Shown: positions 1-5,165 of the stretch, piece by piece | Layout of the letters: the number at the start of each line of letters is the position of its first letter | Numbering within the stretch: position 1 is the first letter of the stretch | Source of the DNA: Nitrospirota bacterium | Lineage (GTDB): Bacteria > Nitrospirota > Nitrospiria > SBBL01 > Manganitrophaceae | NCBI GenBank assembly: GCA_023248505.1 | Contig: JAHFEM010000182.1 | Coordinates: forward strand, 1-5,319 | Direction: 5' to 3' | DNA length: 5,319 nt | Made by a program: the position numbers and the translations under genes | The notes under the pieces: generated by a model | What the model was told of the DNA's origin: nothing | Database searches by the model: none | The model's input: the letters and a program-made list of their open reading frames with translations, nothing else

Positions 1-376
1 TAGACCAATTGTAGAATGAACTCTCCGTCGAAATGACCGCGATAATCAATTCCGGATCGAATCCATAGCGGCGACTCTCCTGCTGAATGAAGGCTGCCAG
101 CTTTTCCTCCTGCTTTCTCTCCAATCCGGTCTCAAAGCTGGAGAGAATATCGAGAATTTTCTTCTCCTTCTGGGAATGTATTCTTTGAGGGGGGGGAAAT
201 CGCCGCGAGGGGGCCTCCTGAGAGGGCGTTTCTTGAGAAGAAATGCCGGCTGGATGGGGTGAAAGCGCTCCCGTCGAGTCCGTCGGTGATAAGTCAAATG
301 AAAGGGGGTGAAAGATGATGAGGCCGAGCGCTCCGGTTAATATCCAATATCGCCGATACTTCTGTTTTATCCACAT
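1..376 (-). CDS. Membrane-anchored lytic transglycosylase, SLT type (3' end beyond window)
   Basis: Partial gene: 125 codons are visible and the rest lies past the left edge. The ATG at 376 is preceded by a GAGGG Shine-Dalgarno at about 386-390. Residues 1-10 are basic and about 11-28 are hydrophobic (WILTGALGLIIF), fitting a signal anchor or uncleaved signal peptide. Residues 29-75 are a Ser/Pro/Gln-rich linker. From about residue 95 the sequence matches the start of the SLT (Slt70/MltC-like) catalytic domain: SRRYGFDPELIIAVISTESSF. By family knowledge the Glu of the ESSF motif (E118) is the catalytic acid that cleaves the MurNAc-GlcNAc bond and leaves 1,6-anhydroMurNAc ends; the protein would act in the periplasm on peptidoglycan. 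The rest of the domain cannot be seen, so the subfamily is undecided. It follows the TPR gene on the same strand after 187 bases, too far for a tight operon. An eight-C run in the linker is a possible slippage site. Confidence 0.77.
   Translation of the reverse strand, partial: MWIKQKYRRYWILTGALGLIIFHPLSFDLSPTDSTGALSPHPAGISSQETPSQEAPSRRFPPPQRIHSQKEKKILDILSSFETGLERKQEEKLAAFIQQESRRYGFDPELIIAVISTESSFYNWS
189..196. repeat. Homopolymer run G8 (C8 on the coding strand)
   Basis: Eight consecutive G on the plus strand, read as CCC CCC CC(T) in the transglycosylase gene (codons for Pro61-Pro63). It lies in the low-complexity linker between the membrane anchor and the catalytic domain. A gain or loss of one base would put the catalytic domain out of frame. 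Runs of this length can slip during replication in some bacteria; whether this one varies cannot be told from a single sequence. Confidence 0.9.
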
Positions 377-533
377 TGGGGTCCGCCCTCATATCGAAAT
401 GTGACGGAACCCCTTTTTGCAAATCCGAGACCACCTTAAAAGCGCAATTTAGATTACTCCTTTAGGCAGAAAGCAGAGAGTTTTTTATGGGATATTCCAC
501 GAAATGATGCAAATCGGCTGCAAACTATTACAC

Positions 534-557
534 AAAAGGTTGCTTCTCGTAGGAACC
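534..557 (-). terminator. Weak intrinsic terminator after the TPR glycosyltransferase gene
   Basis: Six bases past the stop codon (minus strand) GGTT pairs with AACC (554-557 with 538-541). Two further pairs form inside across a mismatch, and TTTTGTG follows at once. The stem is short and only partly GC, so this is a modest candidate. The rest of the gap, 377-533, holds no ORF of note. Its only promoter-like pair for the downstream transglycosylase is poor (TTGCAT, 17 bases, CATAAA, around 475-515), so I do not call one. Confidence 0.38.
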
Positions 558-563
558 GATCCG

Positions 564-2906
564 CTATTCTCCCGGCCGGAATGCGATCTTTTGAAGGGGG
601 GTCTGAAGCTGCATCAGGTTGGTCTTGGGAAGATCCCAATCGGGGCGGAACTGTAATGCAAGATGGTATTCAAGACGGGCCAGTTCAATGAGACCCTTCT
701 GCTGATAGAGAAAGCCCAGGTTGTTGTGCGCTTCAGCCAAATCGGGCTGAAGCCGCATGGCCTCGAGGAAGGCGGCCATTGATAAGTCAAGTCGATCTTC
801 CTTCTGATAAGCCACCCCGAGATTGATGTAGGCCTCCACCATTTTAGGGTCCTGTTCGATCGCCTTCTGATAAGCTCGAATCGCTCCTTTCAATTCCTTT
901 TTCTGGTCCAAAATCGTTCCCAGTTGATAATAGATCGTTGGGCTCGGGGCAAGTTGGACCGCTTTTTCAAATTCGCGTAACGCCAAGTCGAACAACTTCT
1001 GTTTCTTGTAAAGAACGCCCATGATGCGATGGATCGCGGGATCATTCGGTTGTATTCGGTCGGCCTCCTGATAGTGATGCAGTGCTTCATCGTTCTCTTC
1101 TTGTTGAAGGTAGAGCGCCGCAAGGTTTTTGTGGCTTTCAAACATATCGTTCCCATCGCGGATCGCTTCCAAGTACTCGTGAATCGCCTCCTGACGCATT
1201 CCTTTTCGATTCAAAGCGTAGGCGAGATTATGCCGGATGGTCGGCTCGGCGGGGAGGATTTCCGCAGCCTTTTGGTAAGCTTCAATCGCATCTTCCCAAT
1301 GGCCCTGATCGGTAAAAATATTGGCCAGATTATAGTAGGCCAGCGCATCCCGCTCGTTGATTTCAATGGCTCTTTTAAACTCAGAGATCGCCTGCGCCGT
1401 CGTCCCCTTTTTATAGTAGGCCACCCCCAGGTTCGTATGGACCTTGGCATAGTTTTCATTGAGCCGCAATGCGGTGAGAAACGATTGAATCGCCTCATCC
1501 AGCCGCCCTTCTTCGGCATAGGCCGTCCCCAAGGCCTTATAGGGACGCGCCTTTTGAGGAGACTTCGAGACAGTATCCTCCCAAAGGGTGACTTCATCTT
1601 TCCAGACCCGATTCCGTTCTACGGTCCAGATCGAATCAACAGAAATCAGACCGACCAAGAGCCCCGACACAAGGACAGGTGTCCACTTTGAGGAGGCGGC
1701 CGATGCCCAGCGCAGCAAGCCGATGGCGATGCCGGCAAAAAAGGGAACGGAGGGAAGATAAAGGCGGTGTTCGAAAACAAGATCGAGTTGCAGCACGCTT
1801 GATTCCAGGAGGAGATTGCCAAAATACCAGAAAATGAAAAAGGTGAAAAGCGGTCTTTTCCTCCAGGAAAGGCATGCAAACGAGAACAGCCCGATCACGG
1901 CCAGAACCGAAAGAAGGGTGGTCGGCGGATTGAGCATTGAATAAGAGATTGGAAAATCATAGTCGAGATTTAAACGCGAGGGATGCGGGAAGAGAAGCAA
2001 CGAAAGATAATAGATCAACACCCTCGACTCGGTCATCAGCCGAAGACCCCAAGGGATGTAATCCGCACCGTACTGCCTTGAGAGCGAATCTTGAAATGCG
2101 CTGAACGACCCACTCGCACCCCAAAGACAGAGAAGCCCAAACAGGCCTGTCGCAATAACGAGGGCAAAGTAAGCGGGTACCGCCTTCGTAATTTTCACGC
2201 GGTCTCCCTTGCAGAAAAAGAAAACATCATAGAGCACGATCATCATTGGAAGGGTGATCGCTATCTCCTTGCTCCCGAGACTCATCAGGGCAGCGACGCC
2301 CGCGCCGAGGTACCAGTAGTCGATTTTCGCTCGCGAACCGGGCGGACGATCTTTCCCCGCTCTCTTTCTACCCAGAATATAGAGAACAAAAGCGAGAAGA
2401 TAAAAGAAGGCGGAGAGGCTGGTCATCCGTTGTACAATGTAGGTCACTGATTGGGTTTGAACGGGATGGACGGCCCAAAGAAGAGAGGCGATCGCCGCAG
2501 CCTCACCAGGAAATGGAATTGATCCGCGGAGCGCCTCCTGTGAAAATGTTTCATAGAGAAAGAGAAAGAGAAGGAGGGCCGTGCCAAGATGGATAAGGTA
2601 ATTGACCCAGTGATATCCGGAAACGTGAAATCCTCCGAAATAATAGTTCAGCGCGAATGAAATATCGGCGACAAATCGATTCGGAAGGGGGCTCCGGAAT
2701 CCCGCTCGGATCAGGCTGGAGAGGTCGAGGGTCTTGATCTGGATTGCCCGATTCTCGACAATGTTGATGTCATCATCCAGATGAAAGCTGGCATTCCATG
2801 TATTTGAATAGATCAAGAAGGTTAGAATAGGAATCAGCGCAAGAAGTCCATGTCGAGAAAATAAGACGGAGAAGATTGAGGTGGAAGAGGTCGCGGGCCG
2901 AATCAT
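564..2906 (-). CDS. TMTC-like GT-C membrane glycosyltransferase with nine TPRs
   Basis: 780 residues; ATG at 2906 with AGGAGA at 2914-2919, seven bases upstream. The N-terminal ~430 residues hold about 11-12 hydrophobic segments (near 21-37, 100-118, 136-157, 162-179, 197-211, 214-232, 243-262, 292-307, 328-346, 353-368, 384-400, 408-424). Motifs resemble the eukaryotic TMTC O-mannosyltransferases (DUF1736 family): an acidic cluster in the first loop (HLDDDINIVEN, D44-D46), HPVQTQSVTYIVQR (147-160), GSKEIAITLP (211-220) and EHRLYLPS (379-386). In GT-C enzymes the first-loop acidic residues usually form the catalytic/metal site and the donor is a polyprenyl-phosphate sugar. Residues ~453-756 form nine consecutive 34-residue TPRs with the usual G-Y-A-P positions, probably on the outer face, where they could hold a protein acceptor. 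Substrate and activity are unknown; many relatives are annotated only as TPR protein. It has its own promoter, divergent from the CoA-binding gene. Confidence 0.8.
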   Translation of the reverse strand: MIRPATSSTSIFSVLFSRHGLLALIPILTFLIYSNTWNASFHLDDDINIVENRAIQIKTLDLSSLIRAGFRSPLPNRFVADISFALNYYFGGFHVSGYHWVNYLIHLGTALLLFLFLYETFSQEALRGSIPFPGEAAAIASLLWAVHPVQTQSVTYIVQRMTSLSAFFYLLAFVLYILGRKRAGKDRPPGSRAKIDYWYLGAGVAALMSLGSKEIAITLPMMIVLYDVFFFCKGDRVKITKAVPAYFALVIATGLFGLLCLWGASGSFSAFQDSLSRQYGADYIPWGLRLMTESRVLIYYLSLLLFPHPSRLNLDYDFPISYSMLNPPTTLLSVLAVIGLFSFACLSWRKRPLFTFFIFWYFGNLLLESSVLQLDLVFEHRLYLPSVPFFAGIAIGLLRWASAASSKWTPVLVSGLLVGLISVDSIWTVERNRVWKDEVTLWEDTVSKSPQKARPYKALGTAYAEEGRLDEAIQSFLTALRLNENYAKVHTNLGVAYYKKGTTAQAISEFKRAIEINERDALAYYNLANIFTDQGHWEDAIEAYQKAAEILPAEPTIRHNLAYALNRKGMRQEAIHEYLEAIRDGNDMFESHKNLAALYLQQEENDEALHHYQEADRIQPNDPAIHRIMGVLYKKQKLFDLALREFEKAVQLAPSPTIYYQLGTILDQKKELKGAIRAYQKAIEQDPKMVEAYINLGVAYQKEDRLDLSMAAFLEAMRLQPDLAEAHNNLGFLYQQKGLIELARLEYHLALQFRPDWDLPKTNLMQLQTPLQKIAFRPGE

Positions 2907-2934
2907 CTGGTTCTCTCCTAGAGCACATGCTTTA

Positions 2935-2963
2935 GGGATACCTCAATACTGTTTACTTGTCAA
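2935..2963 (-). promoter_or_regulatory. Sigma70-like promoter of the TPR glycosyltransferase gene
   Basis: A perfect -35 box TTGACA (2958-2963) stands 17 bases from a poor -10 box TATCCC (2935-2940, three of six matches). Predicted transcription start is near 2928, giving a leader of about 22 nt that contains the AGGAGA ribosome site. The weak -10 suggests low or activator-dependent expression. I found no convincing promoter for the divergent plus-strand gene in the same 78-base gap; CATAAT at 2969-2974 is too close to its start codon. Confidence 0.5.
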
Positions 2964-2984
2964 GGAAGCATAATAGGAAAAACA

Positions 2985-3362
2985 ATGAGTGAAAAAAACG
3001 TTGCGATTGTGGGAGCTTCCCGGAATCGAGCCAAGTTTGGCAACAAGGCGGTCCGGGCTTTTTTAGAAAAGGGGTATCGCGTCTTCCCGGTTCACCCCTC
3101 TGAGAAGGAGATTGAGGGGCAACCGGCTTATCGATCGGTGTCGCGGATCCCCGAAAGGGTCGAGATCGTCAGCTTTTATGTCCCTCCTTCGATCGGGCTC
3201 AAAGTCATTGAAGAGGTCGCCTCAAAAGCGGGAATGAGGATTGTCTATCTAAACCCCGGGTCGGAGAGCAAGGAATTGGTGAAGAAAGGGAAAACACTGA
3301 AATTAGAGATCAGGGAAACATGCAGTATTCTCGCGATTGGAGCGGACCCGAGAAAGTATTGA
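2985..3362 (+). CDS. Small CoA-binding domain protein (YccU-like)
   Basis: 125 residues, a single CoA-binding Rossmann domain (CoA_binding_2 type), close to the usual 120-140 residues for stand-alone members. Visible family motifs are VAIVGAS (6-12), the dinucleotide-type glycine loop; KFGNKAVRAFLEKGY (17-31); the PVHP turn (35-38); VSFYVPP (62-68); the NPGSES segment (90-95); and the closing CSILAIG (113-119). The ATG is preceded by AGGA at 2975-2978. Family knowledge: these cytosolic proteins resemble the CoA-binding domain of succinyl-CoA synthetase and bind CoA or a similar nucleotide, but most have no proven physiological role and no catalytic domain is present here. It is divergent from the TPR gene and convergent with ilvE, so its surroundings do not define its function. 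The domain assignment is firm; the biological role is not. Confidence 0.88.
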   Translation: MSEKNVAIVGASRNRAKFGNKAVRAFLEKGYRVFPVHPSEKEIEGQPAYRSVSRIPERVEIVSFYVPPSIGLKVIEEVASKAGMRIVYLNPGSESKELVKKGKTLKLEIRETCSILAIGADPRKY

Positions 3363-3381
3363 GCGGCTCGCAGTGCCGGCT
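3362..3381. terminator. Hairpin spanning both convergent stop codons
   Basis: AGCGGC (3362-3367) pairs with GCC and GCT (3375-3377 and 3379-3381) around a seven-base loop with one bulged base. It fills the gap between the convergent CoA-binding and ilvE genes and includes bases of both stop codons. No clear T-run follows on the minus strand. On the plus strand a CTTTTTC run lies about 33 bases on (from about 3415), inside ilvE. Function as a bidirectional terminator is plausible but weakly supported. Confidence 0.3.
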
Positions 3382-4294
3382 AAACAAAAGTCAGCCAGTC
3401 GGAGCGGCCTTTTTCTTTGCCTCGAACGATGTCAAAAAAAGCCTTCTGAAGCGCCAAGGTGACGGGGCCCGGCTCGCCTTTGCCAATCATGCGGCCATCC
3501 ACTTCGCGGATCGGCGTCACCTCCGCCGCGGTTCCCGTAAAAAACGCCTCCTCGGCCAAATAAAGATCATCGCGCGTAAACCGCTCTTGAACCACTTCGA
3601 TCTTCCGTTCATGAGCCAATTGAATGATCGTATCCCGCGTGATCCCTTCGAGAATCGAGGTAAGCGGCGTTGTCTTCAGAGTCCCTTTTCGGACAATAAA
3701 GATATTCTCGCCCGGCCCTTCTGCCACGAAGCCCTCGGTATCCAGGAGAACCGCCTCATCGTAACCGGCCTCCTTCGCCTCTCGCTTCGCCAGCTGAGAA
3801 TTGACATAGTAGCCGGACACCTTCGCGCGGGTCATGCTGATATTGACGTGATGCCTCGCAAAGGAGGAGACAGCAACCCGAATGCCGCGACGGATCCCCT
3901 CGTCCCCCAGATAAGTCCCCCAAGGCCAGGCTGCCACCGAGAGTTGAATCGGGTTTTCCTTTACATACAGCCCCATCTCTCCGTAGCCGATATAGGCAAG
4001 CGGTCGGATATAGCCCTCTTCCAGCCGATTCACGCGAACGGTTTCGACAACGGCCTGCTCAATCTCTTTTTGGGAGAAAGGGATCTTCATTTGGACAATG
4101 TGAGCGGATCCCAGCAGACGTTCAACATGGTCCGCCAGCCGAAACACGGCCGTGCCAGAGTTCCCTTTGTAACAGCGGATTCCTTCAAATACGGCCAAAC
4201 CATAATGAAGGCTATGGGTTAATACATGGACGGTCGCTTCCTTCCACGGAACCAATTTCCCATCCATCCAGATAAAGGAAGTCTCTTTCAGCAC
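3380..4294 (-). CDS. ilvE: Branched-chain amino acid aminotransferase
   Basis: Class IV PLP aminotransferase; it transfers the amino group between glutamate and the 2-oxo acids of Leu, Ile and Val, the last step of their synthesis, in the cytosol. With the GTG start at 4294 it has 304 residues, the usual IlvE length. In this numbering the motifs are IWMDGKLVPW (8-17), HSLHYGLAVFEGIRCY (27-42), GYIRPLAYIGYGEMGLY (94-110), MTRAKVSGYYVNS (154-166) with the PLP-binding Lys158, EGPGENIF (192-199), GITRDTI (217-223) and FFTGTAAEVTPI (251-262). Two promoters of shared ancestry apart, D-amino acid transaminase and aminodeoxychorismate lyase are the fold relatives to exclude; the motif set and length favour IlvE. 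An in-frame ATG at 4372 would give 330 residues, but that extension covers the promoter and the SD. No other ilv or leu gene is in the window, so it appears to be transcribed alone. Confidence 0.93.
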   Translation of the reverse strand: MLKETSFIWMDGKLVPWKEATVHVLTHSLHYGLAVFEGIRCYKGNSGTAVFRLADHVERLLGSAHIVQMKIPFSQKEIEQAVVETVRVNRLEEGYIRPLAYIGYGEMGLYVKENPIQLSVAAWPWGTYLGDEGIRRGIRVAVSSFARHHVNISMTRAKVSGYYVNSQLAKREAKEAGYDEAVLLDTEGFVAEGPGENIFIVRKGTLKTTPLTSILEGITRDTIIQLAHERKIEVVQERFTRDDLYLAEEAFFTGTAAEVTPIREVDGRMIGKGEPGPVTLALQKAFFDIVRGKEKGRSDWLTFV

Positions 4295-4304
4295 ACATTC
4301 TCCT
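4292..4304 (-). promoter_or_regulatory. Ribosome site and GTG start that fix the ilvE N-terminus
   Basis: AGGAG (4300-4304, within AAAGGAG) lies five bases from the GTG at 4292-4294. The alternative in-frame ATG at 4307-4309 sits on the upstream side of this SD and has none of its own. An ATG overlapping the spacer (4296-4298) is in another frame. The GTG start therefore fits best and gives the family's usual length. Confidence 0.75.
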
Positions 4305-4330
4305 TTCATTAAATCAAGGCTTTTTGATGG

Positions 4331-4360
4331 AGTATATAGAACAAAAACGAGGTCTGTCAA
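4331..4360 (-). promoter_or_regulatory. Sigma70-like promoter of ilvE
   Basis: A perfect TTGACA (4355-4360) is followed after 18 bases by TATACT (4331-4336, five of six), or after 16 bases by the overlapping TATATA (4333-4338). Predicted start near 4324 gives a leader of only about 30 nt, too short for a T-box or a leader-peptide attenuator. It is among the strongest promoter matches in the window and suggests steady expression. Confidence 0.72.
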
Positions 4361-4587
4361 TGTCTTTGTCATTAATGAGCGACTGGAATCCTCGTTCTCG
4401 GAGATCTTGGTCTTCGTCCTGTCCTTAGATTTTTAAAACGGACGACTGGCCTAGCAGGAAAGGAATATTCTGCTGGAGGACATTAAGAGAAAATCAACTC
4501 GCGGCGAAGCCCATGCTTCGGAGAGAAGTCACGTCCGAGGAAATCGGGAAGGAAGATCCAAACAGGACAGAAAAACTCAGACCGAAG
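4361..4587. other. Intergenic stretch without a supported gene
   Basis: Between the ilvE promoter and the XRE terminator I see no convincing gene. A 59-codon plus-strand frame (ATG 4513 to stop at 4692) has no SD and runs through the terminator hairpin. Short complementary segments occur: a bulged stem 4450-4457 with 4470-4476; CGAAGC/GCTTCG at 4505-4510 with 4515-4520; GCTTCGG also matching CCGAAGC at 4582-4588; GTCCTGT at 4416-4422 with ACAGGAC at 4562-4568. CGACTGG occurs twice (4380-4386 and 4443-4449). Each is close to what chance gives in a region this long, so a structured RNA is possible but not shown. Confidence 0.5.
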
Positions 4588-4641
4588 CCTAAACAAACGG
4601 CCGATCTGCCTCGGCGAATAGAACCGGGACAGATCGGCCGT
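4588..4641 (-). terminator. Strong intrinsic terminator of the XRE-family gene
   Basis: A perfect 12-base inverted repeat, ACGGCCGATCTG (4597-4608) with CAGATCGGCCGT (4630-4641), encloses 21 bases that can add five more GC-rich pairs (4609-4614 with 4624-4628, with single-base bulges). On the minus strand it is followed by TTTGTTTAGG (4587-4596). It begins 32 bases past the stop of the XRE gene. Transcript ends here would also insulate the ilvE promoter downstream. There is no T-run on the plus-strand side, so it acts in the minus direction if it is a terminator. Confidence 0.75.
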
Positions 4642-4673
4642 AAGCAGGCTGACCAATGTTGCGCGGAAAGAGA

Positions 4674-4955
4674 CTACTTTCGCTTTGCCTGACGCAAGCT
4701 CCGGGTGATTCGGACAGACTGAGGAGGAACCGCGCGTCCCGCCCCCTTCTTTCCCGTGAGCAACCAGTCGATACTCACCCTTCCCATCTCTGCAATCCGA
4801 ACCAAGAGATCCGGAGATGGAATGCGCCCGCGTTCATAGCGGCTGATGTAATTTTGCTTTTTTACCCCGAGCGCCTTTGCAAACTCTGTTTGAGTTCTGT
4901 TGCCGCGCACCGCTCTGATCCGCTCGCCCACTTTTTGCGGAGATACTTTTTCCAT
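4674..4955 (-). CDS. XRE-family helix-turn-helix transcriptional regulator
   Basis: 93 residues. ATG at 4955 has a strong SD, AAGGGGGTG, at 4960-4968. Residues 9-68 form a Cro/CI-type HTH domain: VGERIRAVRG (9-18), positioning helix TQTEFAKALG (21-30), recognition helix around KKQNYISRYERG (32-43), then PSPDLLVRIAEMGRVSIDWLLTG (46-68), which closes with the WLLTG typical of this family. The tail (69-93) is rich in Lys/Arg and has no dimerisation, peptidase or ligand-binding domain. Such small stand-alone members usually bind a short palindrome as dimers and often repress their own promoter. No phage, toxin or methylase gene is next to it, so its target is unknown. It is a single-gene unit with its own promoter, palindromes near the -35 box, a leader of about 95 nt and a strong terminator. 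Confidence 0.9.
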   Translation of the reverse strand: MEKVSPQKVGERIRAVRGNRTQTEFAKALGVKKQNYISRYERGRIPSPDLLVRIAEMGRVSIDWLLTGKKGAGRAVPPQSVRITRSLRQAKRK

Positions 4956-5050
4956 CGTTCACCCCCTTCTTTATGATCAATATGCTGTCTAGTGGTTTAA
5001 TAAATACACTGATGATACCTATCCAGAGGCGGGATACCACTCTGCTATTT
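4956..5050 (-). promoter_or_regulatory. Leader of the XRE gene, foldable and with repeated GGTATC
   Basis: From the predicted start near 5050 the leader is about 95 nt. In the RNA, AGUGG (5037-5041) can pair with CCACU (4991-4995), and directly inside it UAUCC (5032-5036) pairs with GGAUA (5020-5024) over a seven-base loop. GGTATC occurs twice, 19 bases apart (5033-5038 and 5014-5019), and an imperfect AT-rich palindrome lies at 4991-5010 (AGTG...CACT). These could be protein-binding sites or RNA structure; the SD at 4960-4968 is outside the fold. Confidence 0.4.
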
Positions 5051-5056
5051 TCTAAA

Positions 5057-5086
5057 AGTATACGTGAGTTAAAAATTAAAAGTCAA
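5057..5086 (-). promoter_or_regulatory. Sigma70-like promoter of the XRE gene
   Basis: TTGACT (5081-5086, five of six) and TATACT (5057-5062, five of six) are 18 bases apart with an AT-rich spacer. Predicted start is near 5050. The match is nearly consensus, which suits a promoter that is held down by a repressor. Confidence 0.7.
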
Positions 5087-5101
5087 GCATCTCGATGCGA
5101 G
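5087..5101. promoter_or_regulatory. Overlapping palindromes abutting the -35 box; candidate operator
   Basis: GCATC-TC-GATGC (5087-5098) and CTCG-ATG-CGAG (5091-5101) overlap and begin at the base next to the -35 box of the XRE promoter. Arms of five and four bases with two- or three-base spacers are of the size bound by XRE dimers. Autoregulation is an inference from position; no second copy of the motif was noticed in the window. Confidence 0.35.
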
Positions 5102-5165
5102 TTGCTTCCGAAAAGAAATATTTTTGTCCGTTATGTCTGTTAGATGACAGTTGAAGGACACCTCT

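Noticed and set aside
46..297. 83-codon minus-strand frame within the transglycosylase gene
   Set aside because: Very Arg/Pro-rich and out of frame with the SLT motif and the signal anchor. It would matter only if the C8 run slipped.
564..1550. Recent tandem duplication among the TPR units
   Set aside because: The nine units share only the family consensus; no two look nearly identical at the DNA level.
1029..1691. 220-codon open frame on the plus strand opposite the TPR region
   Set aside because: The opposite strand encodes clear TPRs in register. This frame shows no domain and arises from the codon bias of the repeats.
3320..4222. 300-codon open frame on the plus strand opposite ilvE
   Set aside because: It is the antisense shadow of a firmly identified aminotransferase, has no SD, a low-complexity basic composition and starts inside the CoA-binding gene.
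4295..4324. T-box or leader-peptide attenuator ahead of ilvE
   Set aside because: The predicted leader is about 30 nt with no T-box motif, no run of Leu/Ile/Val codons and no terminator fold.
4513..4692. 59-codon plus-strand frame in the intergenic stretch
   Set aside because: No SD before the ATG, highly charged composition, passes through the terminator hairpin and overlaps the end of the XRE gene.
4656..4976. 106-codon plus-strand frame over the XRE gene
   Set aside because: The minus-strand HTH domain is unmistakable and has a good SD, promoter and terminator; the plus frame has none.
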